The notes below the pieces were generated by a model, which had not been told where the DNA came from, did not search any database, and saw only the letters and a program-made list of their open reading frames with translations. Positions 32,542 through 43,188 of a stretch of 64,000 nucleotides of DNA are shown in pieces. Each line of letters begins with the position of its first letter. The first letter of the stretch is position 1. Location of the stretch: assembly GCA_964539305.1 (NCBI GenBank), contig CAZIIM010000001.1:1-64000 (forward strand). The letters are read 5' to 3'. Position numbers and translations under genes: made by a program. This DNA is from CAZNUM01 sp964539305. Its GTDB lineage: Bacteria > Fidelibacterota > Marinisomatia > Marinisomatales > TCS55.

Positions 32542-34070
32542 TTAAAACGCATACAAAAAGCCGAAATGTACCTGGCGAATTTTGGAATTTTCGGCCGCCT
32601 GGGCATAATCAATCCGGATTGGCCCAAAAGGAGTACCCAGGGTGAGTCCGAGCCCGTAATTCCAGGTTAAACCGGAAAAGGTCACGTATTTCGGTTTACC
32701 GGTAATCATCCCCCCATCCATGAATAGGACTGCTCCCACTTTCCAGAATAGGGGGAACCGTCCTTCAATATTGGTCAAGACCTTTACCGTATTCCCTACC
32801 GGATAGGTTTTGCCATCGATAATATTTTCCATACGCCTCAGCGGGCGCCAGGCCCGTAACGTATTACTGCCTCCCAGGTAAAATTTCTCGTATAATATTT
32901 TTTCGTAGTTTTCGTAGGAATCATTCCAGCCGGAGATCAAACCACCGTTGATCCTTCCTGCAAATGTAATCCAGTCAAATAAGGTCACGTATTCCCGTAA
33001 ATCTGTCTCGAATTTGGTAAAGGTCCTGGTTCCTCCCAGAATACCTCCCGATGAATTAACACTCAACAGGAGCATCGTCCCCCAACGGGGATAAAAAGGA
33101 TCATCCCGGTAATCCAGATGAATATCCAGCGACAGCTTCCGCTGTTCAATTTCATTGGATTGTAGAATCTGGTCATTGGATTTCCCCGATTTATTGAATC
33201 GTTCCCATTGGATCCCAAACTTAACGGAAGATCGCTTGTAAAAGCGGAAAATATTGGAATACTCCAGCCCGAGACGCCGAATGTAAGGGCCGGACTCATC
33301 TCCAAAGTTTTTAAACTGCTGATAGTACACTTTCACCTGGGTCGGGACACGGAACGGCACCAGCCACTCTGGAAAAGGTCGTTGATTGGAAAGTTTAGCT
33401 TCCAAACTGAAACGCGGATACTGGAACCCTTCTTCAGTGGGCATGACCGCCGCTCCCCGGGCACTGAATCGATTGGTGGTGCCAAAAAACATGCGGTCCA
33501 GCCATTCCAGATAACCACCAAAACCGAGAAGTTTGTTAATTCCTTCGCTCCACTCCACTTCGAAATAACCCGGTTCCAAAGAGATTTCACCCCGTTTTTC
33601 GAACTCTTTAATCTGAACATTTAACCGAACCAGGGTATCCGCATCCGATTCCGGCTCTGGAATAAAATTCACAGCAGAAAAAAAACCTGTTTCCAATAAA
33701 ANNNNNNNNNNNNNNNNNNNNNNNNNNNNNNNNNNNNNNNNNNNNNNNNNNNNNNNNNNNNNNNNNNNNNNNNNNNNNNNNNNNNNNNNNNNNNNNNNNN
33801 NGCCGCCTCCAGGTAACCATTGGAGCGATAATAATTTTTTATGGTAATGGCATCCAGCCTCAGCAGGCGACGGTCAAATTCATCATGGCGAAACAGTAAG
33901 GGTGGGCGTAACTGAAGCTGTTGTTTCAGAACACGGGAAGAAATATGATCATTCCCGGTAATAGTAACGGTGTTCACCATTAATTTATCCTGAACATCCG
34001 CCTGGGACCAGGCCGGTGTGTTCCAGAGGACCATGATCCAGAGGAACACAGACACTTGTTTAGGTTTCAT
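32542..34070 (-). CDS. tamA: Omp85-family outer membrane protein (TamA/BamA-like), split by an N gap
   Basis: The N-terminal part (33802-34070) has a signal peptide (VFLWIMVLWNTPAWSQA) and a POTRA-like domain (VNTVTITGNDHISSRVLKQQ). The C-terminal part (32542-33701) is a beta barrel ending GPIRIDYAQAAENS and FGFLYAF, with a terminal aromatic residue. The two parts are joined across 100 N, so frame continuity and true length are unknown. TamB follows upstream by 6 bp, which favours a TamA role over BamA. It would move or insert envelope proteins or lipids across the outer membrane. Confidence 0.78.
33702..33801. other. Assembly gap of 100 N inside the Omp85 gene
   Basis: Exactly 100 N; a scaffold placeholder rather than a measured length. 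Confidence 0.99.
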
Positions 34071-34076
34071 TTAGAT

Positions 34077-37000
34077 TTAATACGAATAGCGCAGGCGCAG
34101 TTTCATGTGCATTTGACCCGATTCATCCACGTTTCCCACCATGGAAAAATACGGATTTAATTTATATTCTACACCTACCCGATTTTGGTAGGGATTATCC
34201 AGAGAGAAAGACCGGCGATAATTAAAGGAAAAGCGGTCTGTCACCTTTGCACTAATCGTAAAATCTTCTCTCCCCTGTTTCCGTATCAGATCCGAGGTAC
34301 CGGAAATACTCACTTCTTTCACGAGTCCGGTGGACTCAAGTCCACTCAACCGGATGAAATTTTTCTCAAATTGGCGTTCCAGATAGGCGCCGAGGACGGA
34401 TTGGGCCTGGGTTCCCAGTCCTTGGGACGTAATACCTTCTTCACTGATGCGGGTGTGGAAAGTCAATAACTGTAGAATATCACTTTCCGACAGTCCCTGA
34501 TTGGAATCGAAGACCCATTCAGGGTTGTTTAGTGGTCCATATACACCCAGACGGATTTCCGTATCACCAATTTTCGTCATTGCTGACAGGTCCAGGAAAG
34601 GATTAAATCCATTGCCATCAAACGTCATATTTCCTTTCAGGTTCTCAAACACATCTCCGCCGAGATAGTAATAAATCTTCCCGTCAAGGAAATGGATTTC
34701 TCCGGAATAATCCCAATCCCTATCGCCGATTTTGGTCATGTCCAGTTCGCCCCCAATTTCAGTATCAATCTGGGCATTTCGAATGGCAAACCGTTCCTTG
34801 ATCGGGAATCGTAAGTTGTAATTGGTCACTACCCGACCGGATGTTTCACTGGATTCAATTGATTCCTGGGCGTTAAAGTCACGATAATAGGCACCATCGA
34901 GCGCCGCAATGACACCGGTGATGTCGATTGTGTCTTTCCCCACAACCTGCAGATCCACATCTGCCAATCCTTCAATATCGCCGGACAGCGAACGGTAATA
35001 GACCCTCTTTCCGGTTAACTTTAGATCATAGCGGGGTTCAAAAAACCGGGATAAATCCATCGTACCGGTCAGGAAAAGATTAGGTTTCAATTTCTTTTTC
35101 TTCTGGCGGTTCACTAGAGCGCCGGAAAAGGATTCAACCGTAAACAGGTTCTTTTCAATAACGGCCTCAGCACTGACATCAACGACGGGTGCATCCATTA
35201 GTACCGTATAAATTCGACCATTGGTTATGGACAACTGTCCATTGCGGACAATATGATCTGGCGGTCCTTCCAGCTTAAGCTGAAGAACTATGTCCCCCCG
35301 AATCGAGTCCACATCTGTCAGGTAATTGGTTAGGAATATGAAGTCCGTCAAATCCCCCTGTACCATAAAATCGAATTCATTACCATTAGTCTTGTATTTT
35401 CCGAAACGATCCGAAGCCAAATTAAAATCCAGCGGCAGAGAACCAGCGGCATGGATTGTATTAGGCCCTCGCACAGATTCCACATGGTTAAAATTCAAGT
35501 TTCTACCGTCATAGTAACCTTCTCCCGTTACCGTACCTAGAGGTATGGACTCAAAACGGGCCTCCGCGATTTTACCCTTGAACTGGTACAGGGTTCTCGC
35601 CCGGGTCCCCTTCATGCTGAAATTGCCGGTCATACTTCCGCCGATTTGAAACCAGTTAGGAATCAATTGATCCAGAAAGGCTAAATCGAGGTTTTTAAAA
35701 TCAGATTGCAAATCTACTTTACCCCTCCGATCGGGTCGTTCCTTGATCGGGAATTTTCCTGTTAACTGCAATCCTGTTTTGGTTCCTTCTGTCAGGGTAA
35801 ATTCGTCGATATGAAGCACACCCTGGCGGTAAAAAGCGGAAAAGTAAAAATCATCAAAATGCTGTTGAAGGATTTCACCATTTTTAATGCTCAGGTCTAT
35901 GGTGACATCCGGTGAATCACCCAACTGTTTTAAGCCAAATTCGCCAAATGCCATCCCACTGATATGAAATTTATCGGTGATATCTGCAAGGTAGATTAAA
36001 TCAGTAGGTAGATTCGAAAACTTCAACCGCCCGGCAGCCGGAGGCGTTGGATTGTAAAAGCCCTCCACCACTCCATCATCCACATGGAGTTCAAAGGGTC
36101 GAATCGAAAAACCATCCTCAGTTCGTTCAATGCTGAGGGGCGCTGGATTAATTAAATAGTGATTATTGTACGCCACCTGCAGCCGGTCAATCTGCAAAAC
36201 CTTTTTTTGTTCCAATGAACCTGAAAACTGGAAAAAATTCTTTCCCTGTTTTAATTCCAGTCCCGATATCGCAATTGTATCTCCTTTAATCAAGAATTCA
36301 CCTGTTCCACCATCAAAGCCATATTCCCGCCAGGAGCCTTTTCCGAATTTAGCGTCCACGTCCCCTCTCGTTAAATCGGGTAAATTCCCTAATAAGCCAT
36401 TTAACTCAAAATAATCCAGATGGGCATCCTTATATTCAAAATCCTGGATGACCAGATTCACATTCGCATTCAGATTACCGGGGATACCCGCCAATTGCAT
36501 GGTCCCTGTAGCCCGACCACTGGAAAGGGTATCACCGATTAACTTACTAAACAAAAATGTGTTAGCATCCTGCAATTCCAGTGAGATTTCAAGCGAGTCC
36601 GTCGTAAACATCTCATGACCCTCAATACGGATGGAGCTGGATCCGACGGTTAACATAAGAGGGGTTAAGGTTTTAACCTGTTGATCGGTGTACAATATAC
36701 TCCCTGAAATGGAAGCGCGTTCCTCTCCAAATAATTGGGATTCATCCACTTCCCCCGAAACCTGAAGCGAGTGAATGGCAAACCGCCGGGTCTGCCCTTC
36801 GACCACCAAATAACCGCTGACATTGGAAGTTTTTTGATTTTCCAGCCAACGGCCAAGATCTAAATTTGAAAGGGTCACTTTACCGCTAAAACGCCCCGAT
36901 TTTTCCAGAATTCCACCCACTTCCAGTTCCGCATCATTTCCTTTTAAAGTCAGATTATTCAGATGGAGATACTCCGGTAGACCGGAGGCATAAAAATCCC

Positions 37001-37859
37001 CCTCCATATGCAGCCCTAAATTGTTATCTACCCGGGTTGTCCCTGAAAACTGTCTAAGATCCGATTGAAATTGAACCTGTAGGTTGAACCGCGAAAACTG
37101 GGGTTTCAACGGCAATTGAGCGAATAATTCCTCCGGCAATTGAAAATCCTTCAGGGCAATGTCAGCCACAATGCGACTTTCAGGTACCCAGCAGTATCGA
37201 ATGGTCCCCACTAGATCCTGATGATTGATTCTGGAATGGTCAAACGAAAAAACAAGGCTATCAGGATTTAACCGACCTTCAATGGATTGCAAATTCAATT
37301 CAAAGGGTGAATCGGGTAGTTGTAATACAAACGACTTCAGATTCAGGCGTGCATCCTGGGACTTGATATTCAGCCCTCCATCAAAAGAGAAACGGGTTTC
37401 CTTCAGAGAATCATCAACCAGCATTGCAATAATTCCGTCCAGATGCAGATCCGTTATTCGAACCTGGTTTTTCAGTAGATCCTGAACAGACCGGTTCAGA
37501 TCGATTGACGTGGAATCTGTTTGCGGGGGACTGGTGACAATATGAATACCCTCTGCCGAGAGAATACCGAATCCGATTTTGCCCGCTAAAAAGGAAGTAA
37601 TACTTGGATTAACCCGAAGGATCGGGGCAGAGATTCGTCTGTCATCGGATCCTTTTATTTCCACATTCCAGACCATGACCGACGTCAGAAAATTCCCTGA
37701 GAGAGAGTCAACTTTTATTGTCCAGCCATTGGGTTGAAAAAGTTCCTGATTTAAATATGTTTCAATTTTTGATTTCCACCAGTTCGGAAACGAGCACACT
37801 ACCGCAATGGCAACAATCACCCCGGTTAAAATCAAAATAGCTGTTTTTAAATGTTTCAT
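34077..37859 (-). CDS. tamB: TamB-like translocation and assembly protein
   Basis: A 1260-aa AsmA/TamB-type protein. The N-terminal ~25 residues form a membrane anchor (AILILTGVIVAIAVVCSF). A long repetitive beta-rich body follows, and the DUF490 C-terminal domain is marked by GEIHFLDGKIYYYLGGDVFE, FNPFLDLSAMTKIGDTEIRL and LSESDILQLLTF. TamB spans the periplasm as a hydrophobic groove, moving lipids or assisting Omp85 partners. The adjacent Omp85 gene (6 bp) supports an operon tamB-tamA. Confidence 0.93.
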   Translation of the reverse strand: MKHLKTAILILTGVIVAIAVVCSFPNWWKSKIETYLNQELFQPNGWTIKVDSLSGNFLTSVMVWNVEIKGSDDRRISAPILRVNPSITSFLAGKIGFGILSAEGIHIVTSPPQTDSTSIDLNRSVQDLLKNQVRITDLHLDGIIAMLVDDSLKETRFSFDGGLNIKSQDARLNLKSFVLQLPDSPFELNLQSIEGRLNPDSLVFSFDHSRINHQDLVGTIRYCWVPESRIVADIALKDFQLPEELFAQLPLKPQFSRFNLQVQFQSDLRQFSGTTRVDNNLGLHMEGDFYASGLPEYLHLNNLTLKGNDAELEVGGILEKSGRFSGKVTLSNLDLGRWLENQKTSNVSGYLVVEGQTRRFAIHSLQVSGEVDESQLFGEERASISGSILYTDQQVKTLTPLMLTVGSSSIRIEGHEMFTTDSLEISLELQDANTFLFSKLIGDTLSSGRATGTMQLAGIPGNLNANVNLVIQDFEYKDAHLDYFELNGLLGNLPDLTRGDVDAKFGKGSWREYGFDGGTGEFLIKGDTIAISGLELKQGKNFFQFSGSLEQKKVLQIDRLQVAYNNHYLINPAPLSIERTEDGFSIRPFELHVDDGVVEGFYNPTPPAAGRLKFSNLPTDLIYLADITDKFHISGMAFGEFGLKQLGDSPDVTIDLSIKNGEILQQHFDDFYFSAFYRQGVLHIDEFTLTEGTKTGLQLTGKFPIKERPDRRGKVDLQSDFKNLDLAFLDQLIPNWFQIGGSMTGNFSMKGTRARTLYQFKGKIAEARFESIPLGTVTGEGYYDGRNLNFNHVESVRGPNTIHAAGSLPLDFNLASDRFGKYKTNGNEFDFMVQGDLTDFIFLTNYLTDVDSIRGDIVLQLKLEGPPDHIVRNGQLSITNGRIYTVLMDAPVVDVSAEAVIEKNLFTVESFSGALVNRQKKKKLKPNLFLTGTMDLSRFFEPRYDLKLTGKRVYYRSLSGDIEGLADVDLQVVGKDTIDITGVIAALDGAYYRDFNAQESIESSETSGRVVTNYNLRFPIKERFAIRNAQIDTEIGGELDMTKIGDRDWDYSGEIHFLDGKIYYYLGGDVFENLKGNMTFDGNGFNPFLDLSAMTKIGDTEIRLGVYGPLNNPEWVFDSNQGLSESDILQLLTFHTRISEEGITSQGLGTQAQSVLGAYLERQFEKNFIRLSGLESTGLVKEVSISGTSDLIRKQGREDFTISAKVTDRFSFNYRRSFSLDNPYQNRVGVEYKLNPYFSMVGNVDESGQMHMKLRLRYSY

Positions 37860-37917
37860 TTATCGTCGGTTGGCCGTTGGCAACTTTACGAATTTACGCT
37901 ATTGTGGTTCCAAATAT

Positions 37918-37949
37918 AAAAAAAGCGCCCCTAAGAGGGACGCTTTTTT
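37918..37949. terminator. Terminator after dnaK
   Basis: GCG-CCCCT, loop, AGGG-A-CGC forms a stem (37925-37943) flanked by A-run on the left and T-run on the right, so it works in both directions. It separates dnaK from tamB. Confidence 0.9.
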
Positions 37950-37966
37950 CTGGAATGCCTTTGAAA

Positions 37967-39859
37967 CTAATCCACCACTTCGAAATCGGCGTCTTCGATT
38001 TCACCATCTTTCTTGGAAGTTTCTTCCTTCCCTTTTGGTTCCTCTTTCGGAGGTGTTTCCTTTGCCGCTTCATACATTTTAGATGCCACCTCATTCCAGG
38101 ATTTATTCAGTTCATCCAAGGCTGTACGGATATCATCTTTATTCCCACCTTCTTTGGCCTTTTTCAGCTTTTCCATTCCATCCTGTAGTTTTTTCTTCTC
38201 ATCAGAACCAAGTTTTTCTTCAAACTCTTTCAGGTTCTTTTCCGTCTGGAAAATTAACTGATCGGCCTGGTTCTGAAGTTCAATCGTTTCCCGTTTTTCC
38301 TTGTCCTCGGCCTCATGTTTTTTGGCATCATTGATCATTTTTTCGATTTCAGATTCGGACAAGCCGCTGGAAGCCTCGATTCGGATACTCTGAGCTTTGC
38401 CAGTAGCCTTATCGGTGGCACTCACATTCAGAATACCATTGGCATCAATATCAAATGAAACTTCAATTTGGGGCACACCGCGCGGTGCCGGAGGAATGCC
38501 ATCCAAATGAAAGCGTCCAATTGTCTTGTTATCCACCGCCATTTCACGCTCTCCCTGGAGCACGTGAATTTCCACCGTAGTCTGGTTATCCGCCGCGGTG
38601 CTGAATATCTGTGATTTCTTCGTCGGTATTGTCGTGTTCCGTTCGATTAATTTCGTAGCAACACCACCCAGCGTTTCAATTCCCAGAGACAGGGGTGTCA
38701 CATCCAGGAGGAGAATGTCATCCACATCTCCGGAAAGAACTCCACCTTGAATCGCGGCGCCAACTGCCACCACTTCATCCGGATTTACACTCTTATTGGG
38801 TTCTTTTCCGAAAATCTTCTTCACATGTTTCTGAACCATGGGAATTCGTGTCGATCCGCCTACCAGAATGACTTCATCAATATCGCTGGTTTTAAGACCG
38901 GCATCCTTCACGGCGGCTTCACAGGGACCGGTTGTCCGTTCCACCAGATCCGATACCAGTTCTTCAAACTTGGCCCGGGATAAGGTGATATTTAAATGTT
39001 TTGGTCCTGAAGCATCCGCCGTAATAAAGGGCAGGTTGATTTCAGTCTGGCTGGAGCTGGACAATTCCTTCTTGGCAGTTTCAGCCGCCTCTTTCAAGCG
39101 CTGGAGTGCCATGGGATCCTTTTTTAAATCGATTCCATCGCTTTTCTTAAATTCATCGGCGACCCAGTCGATCACTTTCTGATCGAAATCATCACCACCC
39201 AGGTGAGTGTCCCCATTGGTGGATTTGACTTCAAAGACACCGTCTCCCAGTTCGAGAATCGAGATGTCAAATGTTCCGCCACCAAGATCGAATACAGCAA
39301 TCACTTCGTCTTTTTTCTTATCCATTCCGTAAGCCAGTGACGCTGCCGTCGGCTCATTAATTATGCGGCGGACGTTTAGCCCGGCGATTTTACCCGCATC
39401 CTGGGTAGCCTTCCGCTGGGAATCATTAAAATAGGCGGGTACCGTTATCACTGCATCCGTGACTTTGGTTCCCAGATGTTCTTCAGCGGTCTGTTTCAAT
39501 TTTTGCAGGACCATGGCACTGATTTCCGGCGGGGTATAGGTTTTACCGCCCGCTTCTACAACCACATTCCCGCTGCTGTTCTTGGTCACTTTATAAGGAA
39601 CTTCGTCAATTTCAGTACTGACTTCCTTATATTTCCGACCCATAAACCGTTTAATTGAAAATACCGTATTCTGTGAATTGGTTACAGCCTGCCGTTTTGC
39701 GGGCTGTCCCACCAGTCGTTCACCATCCTTTGTAAATGCAACAATGGAAGGGGTCGTACGTCCACCTTCAGGGCTGTTAATGACGGTCGGTTCCCCTCCC
39801 TCTAATACGGCTACACATGAATTAGTTGTGCCTAAATCAATTCCAATAATTTTTCCCAT
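37967..39859 (-). CDS. dnaK: Chaperone DnaK (Hsp70)
   Basis: A 630-aa Hsp70. ATPase motifs IIGIDLGTTNSCVAV, IFDLGGGTFDISIL-type (VFDLGGGTFDISIL) and VGGSTRIPMVQ are present, followed by the substrate-binding domain and a lid, ending EIEDADFEVVD, close to the usual EEVD-like acidic end. It stands alone here: no grpE, dnaJ or hrcA adjoins. A palindrome in its upstream region (39907-39930) is the only visible regulatory feature. Confidence 0.98.
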   Translation of the reverse strand: MGKIIGIDLGTTNSCVAVLEGGEPTVINSPEGGRTTPSIVAFTKDGERLVGQPAKRQAVTNSQNTVFSIKRFMGRKYKEVSTEIDEVPYKVTKNSSGNVVVEAGGKTYTPPEISAMVLQKLKQTAEEHLGTKVTDAVITVPAYFNDSQRKATQDAGKIAGLNVRRIINEPTAASLAYGMDKKKDEVIAVFDLGGGTFDISILELGDGVFEVKSTNGDTHLGGDDFDQKVIDWVADEFKKSDGIDLKKDPMALQRLKEAAETAKKELSSSSQTEINLPFITADASGPKHLNITLSRAKFEELVSDLVERTTGPCEAAVKDAGLKTSDIDEVILVGGSTRIPMVQKHVKKIFGKEPNKSVNPDEVVAVGAAIQGGVLSGDVDDILLLDVTPLSLGIETLGGVATKLIERNTTIPTKKSQIFSTAADNQTTVEIHVLQGEREMAVDNKTIGRFHLDGIPPAPRGVPQIEVSFDIDANGILNVSATDKATGKAQSIRIEASSGLSESEIEKMINDAKKHEAEDKEKRETIELQNQADQLIFQTEKNLKEFEEKLGSDEKKKLQDGMEKLKKAKEGGNKDDIRTALDELNKSWNEVASKMYEAAKETPPKEEPKGKEETSKKDGEIEDADFEVVD

Positions 39860-39906
39860 TTGAATAAACTCCTATTCTGGATTTAAAATATTCTTAGTCT
39901 GATCTT

Positions 39907-39930
39907 AAGTGGACAATTATTATGCCACTT
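39907..39930. promoter_or_regulatory. Inverted repeat upstream of dnaK
   Basis: AAGTGG and CCACTT are separated by 12 bp, about 50 bp before the dnaK start. It does not match the CIRCE element. It could be an operator for an unidentified heat-shock regulator. Confidence 0.35.
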
Positions 39931-39990
39931 GGTATAGTTTACCTATCTGTCAGAGAAACGAGAGTGTATAATCAATAATGGCAGAAGAAG

Positions 39991-42480
39991 CTAGGGCTTT
40001 ACCGAATCAACCGTCTTTCCGCCTTTCCGTTTCAGGCCGGTAGAGGATTTCCCCTTTTTCCCCGGTTCAATGATAAAAGCTCCTTTTTTCACCTTCACTT
40101 CGATACTGTGACATCCGGAAAAAACATTTTCCAGCAATTGCTCTGAGATGGGATCTTCCAGTGAAGTCTGAATCTCCCGCCTTAAATAGCGGACACCATA
40201 TTCAGGATTAAACCCTTTATCCACCAACAGGGCTTTGGCCTTTTTACTGATTTTCAGGGTCAAGCCCATTTTCTTCAGATTATCTTTTAATTCTTTCAAT
40301 TGCAAATCAATGATCTGCAATACATCCTCTCTGGAGAGGGAGTGGAATACGATTGTTTCATCAATGCGATTGAGAAACTCGGGATTGAAGATATCTTTTA
40401 CCTTTTCCAGAATCCGCCGTTTCATAGCCTTGAAATCAGCCCGGGTGGATTTTTCACCGAATCCAATCCGACTGGACTGGATATTTTTCGTCCCGATATT
40501 GGAGGTCATGATAACAATTGTATTTTTAAAATCTACTTTACGCCCCAAACCGTCCGTGAGCACCCCTTCATCAAACAGTTGTAACAAAATATTGAACACG
40601 TCTGGATGTGCCTTTTCCACTTCGTCAAGTAAAACTACTGAATAGGGGTTGCGGCGCACTTTTTCCGTAAGTTCTCCCCCTTCCTCATAGCCCACGTACC
40701 CCGGGGGAGCCCCAATCAAACGGGATACTGAGAAGCGCTCGCCGTATTCAGACATATCGATTTTTATCAGCGCTTCATCCCGGTTGAACAGGTACTTGGC
40801 CAGCACCTTGGCCAGTTCCGTTTTTCCTACCCCTGTCGGTCCCAGGAACAGGAAGACACCAATCGGCCGCTTGGGACTTTTTAATCCGGCCCGTGCCCGC
40901 TGGATGGAGCGGGACAGGCTGTCGATGGCGGCGTTTTGACCAATAATGTATTCATGGAGTCGATCCCGCATTTTAAGAAGTTTCTGACTTTCAGATTGGG
41001 CCACTTTCTGGACGGGAATCCCCGTAACCATCGCCACGACGTCAGCAATATTCTCTTCGGTAACCCGAACGGGATTGGAGGCTTCATCCAGTTGCCATTT
41101 CTTCTGTAGTTCCTGAAGTTTCCGGATCAATTTTTGTTCTTTATCGCGAAGGTTGGCAGCGTCTTCAAACCGCTGGGCAGCCACCACCGATTCTTTCTCA
41201 GCCCTAATTTCCTCAATCTTTAATTCCAAATCAATTACTTCCTGCGGAACCTTTACCTGCAACATGTGCGCCCTGGAACCGGCTTCATCCATGATATCGA
41301 TCGCCTTATCCGGCAGGTGTTTATCGGTGATGTAGCGATGAGATAAATGGACACAGGCTTCTACGGCTGCTTCGTCATACACTACGTTATGGTGTTCCTC
41401 GTAACTGCTTTTGAGCCCTTTCAGAATGGCAATGGATTCTTCAATGGAAGGTGGATTAATGGTAATTTTCTGGAAACGCCGTTCCAGGGCTCCGTCTTTT
41501 TCAATATATTTTCGGTACTCATCCAGGGTCGTGGCCCCAATACAATGAATATCCCCCCTTGCAAGGGCCGGTTTAAACATATTGGATGCGTCGAGAGAAC
41601 CGGAAGCACCGCCGGCACCCACAAGGGTGTGGAGTTCATCAATGAACAGAATCAGGTCGTCGGAAGATTCCAATTCCACCATTATCGTTTTCATCCGTTC
41701 CTCAAACTGGCCACGGTATTTGGTTCCGGCAACAATACCGGCCAAATCCAGGGATAAAATGCGTTTATTGTGCAATAAACGTGGGACATTCTTCTGAATA
41801 ATCCGCTGGGCCAGACCTTCAATAATGGCGGTTTTCCCTACCCCCGGCTCACCGATAAGGACCGGATTGTTCTTTTTCCGACGGGATAATATCTGGGCTA
41901 CCCGTTCAATTTCCTTCTCTCGCCCGATGACAGGGTCAAGTTTGTTCTGCTTGGCCAATAAGGTAATATCCCTTGAAAAATGATCCAGCGCCGGTGTCTT
42001 GGACTTCTGGGGTTTTTCAGTACTTTTTGTCAGGGATCCGCCACTGGTGATTTCATCCCCCTGGATTAAATCATACACACTTTCATAATCGAGGTCATGG
42101 GCCGATAGAACTTCGTAGGCAATGCCGTCGGTCTCTTTCAGCATCGCCAGAAGCAGGTGTTCATCGTCGGCAATCGTAGCACCGAGGGCTGTGGCTTCGT
42201 TAAAGGCGGTGCGCAATATACGTTCCGCCCGCCTGGTTAATGGCAGATGCCCCAGCGTCATGGTTCCCCCTGAGGATTTAATCATGTCCTCCACCATGGC
42301 ATGTAAATCAGAAACACTACAATCATAGATTTCAAAAATTTTGAAAGACAGACCGGAATCTTCTTTCAGCAAGCCCAGGAGTAAATGTTCCGAGCCCACA
42401 TAAGAATGCCCCAGGCGGATCGCCTCCTCCTTGGCATATTTCATTATATTCTGAACACGTCTGGAAAAATTTTCTTTCAT
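39991..42480 (-). CDS. clpC: ClpC-type AAA+ unfoldase
   Basis: An 829-aa protein. N-terminal double Clp repeat (~1-145), first AAA with Walker A GEPGVGKTAI (~210), a UVR-type middle domain (AAQRFEDAANLRDKEQKL, ~420), and second AAA with GPTGVGKTELA (~550). The UVR segment separates ClpC from ClpA and ClpB. It unfolds substrates for ClpP, which is not in the window. A basic, Gly/Lys-rich tail ends the protein. It lies 131 bp upstream of dnaK without a clear terminator. Confidence 0.95.
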   Translation of the reverse strand: MKENFSRRVQNIMKYAKEEAIRLGHSYVGSEHLLLGLLKEDSGLSFKIFEIYDCSVSDLHAMVEDMIKSSGGTMTLGHLPLTRRAERILRTAFNEATALGATIADDEHLLLAMLKETDGIAYEVLSAHDLDYESVYDLIQGDEITSGGSLTKSTEKPQKSKTPALDHFSRDITLLAKQNKLDPVIGREKEIERVAQILSRRKKNNPVLIGEPGVGKTAIIEGLAQRIIQKNVPRLLHNKRILSLDLAGIVAGTKYRGQFEERMKTIMVELESSDDLILFIDELHTLVGAGGASGSLDASNMFKPALARGDIHCIGATTLDEYRKYIEKDGALERRFQKITINPPSIEESIAILKGLKSSYEEHHNVVYDEAAVEACVHLSHRYITDKHLPDKAIDIMDEAGSRAHMLQVKVPQEVIDLELKIEEIRAEKESVVAAQRFEDAANLRDKEQKLIRKLQELQKKWQLDEASNPVRVTEENIADVVAMVTGIPVQKVAQSESQKLLKMRDRLHEYIIGQNAAIDSLSRSIQRARAGLKSPKRPIGVFLFLGPTGVGKTELAKVLAKYLFNRDEALIKIDMSEYGERFSVSRLIGAPPGYVGYEEGGELTEKVRRNPYSVVLLDEVEKAHPDVFNILLQLFDEGVLTDGLGRKVDFKNTIVIMTSNIGTKNIQSSRIGFGEKSTRADFKAMKRRILEKVKDIFNPEFLNRIDETIVFHSLSREDVLQIIDLQLKELKDNLKKMGLTLKISKKAKALLVDKGFNPEYGVRYLRREIQTSLEDPISEQLLENVFSGCHSIEVKVKKGAFIIEPGKKGKSSTGLKRKGGKTVDSVKP

Positions 42481-42513
42481 GGCTGGTTGAAATTAAGCAG
42501 ACTTATACGGGAT

Positions 42514-43188
42514 TCAAATACTCTCCGCAGCGGAAAGGGTTCCATTATCCAGATAAAACTTCTGCTGACCAATTTCTGCAACCTGAGGATTGTGGGTTGT
42601 AATAACAAAAGCCTGTTGAAAATCCCGGTTTATCTGTTTAAACAAATCCAATAATTTTTGGGCATTGGAAAGATCCAGATTCCCGGTAGGCTCGTCGGCT
42701 AAAACCAAATCCGGATTATTGATCAGGGAACGGAGCACTGCCACCCGGGATCGCTCACCACCGGACAGTTGAGCAGGATAATGATCTTTTCGATCTGTCA
42801 GACCAACATAATCCAACAGTTCTAATGCTTTCTGTTCTTGTAAAGGAAAACCTCCTATCCGTACTGGCATTAAAATATTTTCCAGGGCCGTGAATTCCGG
42901 TAAAAGATGGTGAAACTGAAAGACAAAACCCAGATTCCGGTTTCTTATCTTTGCCAGAACACCGGCATTAAGTCCGTTAATTTTCTGCCCCTTGAATTCA
43001 ATCGATCCTTCATCTGGTTTGTCCAGGGTACCGAGAATATTTAATAACGTGGACTTGCCGGCACCGCTGGGGCCCATTATCGTGATCAAATCACCCTTTT
43101 GAATGGTCAGTGACACATCCTTTAAAACGGTGAGTTTAAGACTGCCGTTCCGATAGGATTTACTGATATGTTCTGCTTTTAATACCAT
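42514..43188 (-). CDS. lolD: LolD-type lipoprotein-release ABC ATPase
   Basis: A 224-aa ABC ATPase with Walker A GPSGAGKSTLL, signature LSGGERSRVAV and Walker B LVLADEPTGNLD. The LolD/MacB group is indicated by FQFHHLLPEFTALENI. It overlaps the preceding permease by 1 nt. With the two FtsX-like permeases it should form a LolCDE complex extracting lipoproteins from the inner membrane. Confidence 0.93.
   Translation of the reverse strand: MVLKAEHISKSYRNGSLKLTVLKDVSLTIQKGDLITIMGPSGAGKSTLLNILGTLDKPDEGSIEFKGQKINGLNAGVLAKIRNRNLGFVFQFHHLLPEFTALENILMPVRIGGFPLQEQKALELLDYVGLTDRKDHYPAQLSGGERSRVAVLRSLINNPDLVLADEPTGNLDLSNAQKLLDLFKQINRDFQQAFVITTHNPQVAEIGQQKFYLDNGTLSAAESI

Noticed and set aside
33608..33820. 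Frames running through the N gap as separate genes
   Set aside because: They are artefacts of placeholder bases; the real frame across the gap is unknown.
34077..37859. Several plus-strand open frames opposite tamB
   Set aside because: They are antisense shadows without ribosome binding sites or recognisable products.
39860..39990. CIRCE element before dnaK
   Set aside because: No TTAGCACTC-N9-GAGTGCTAA; only an unrelated 6-bp inverted repeat.
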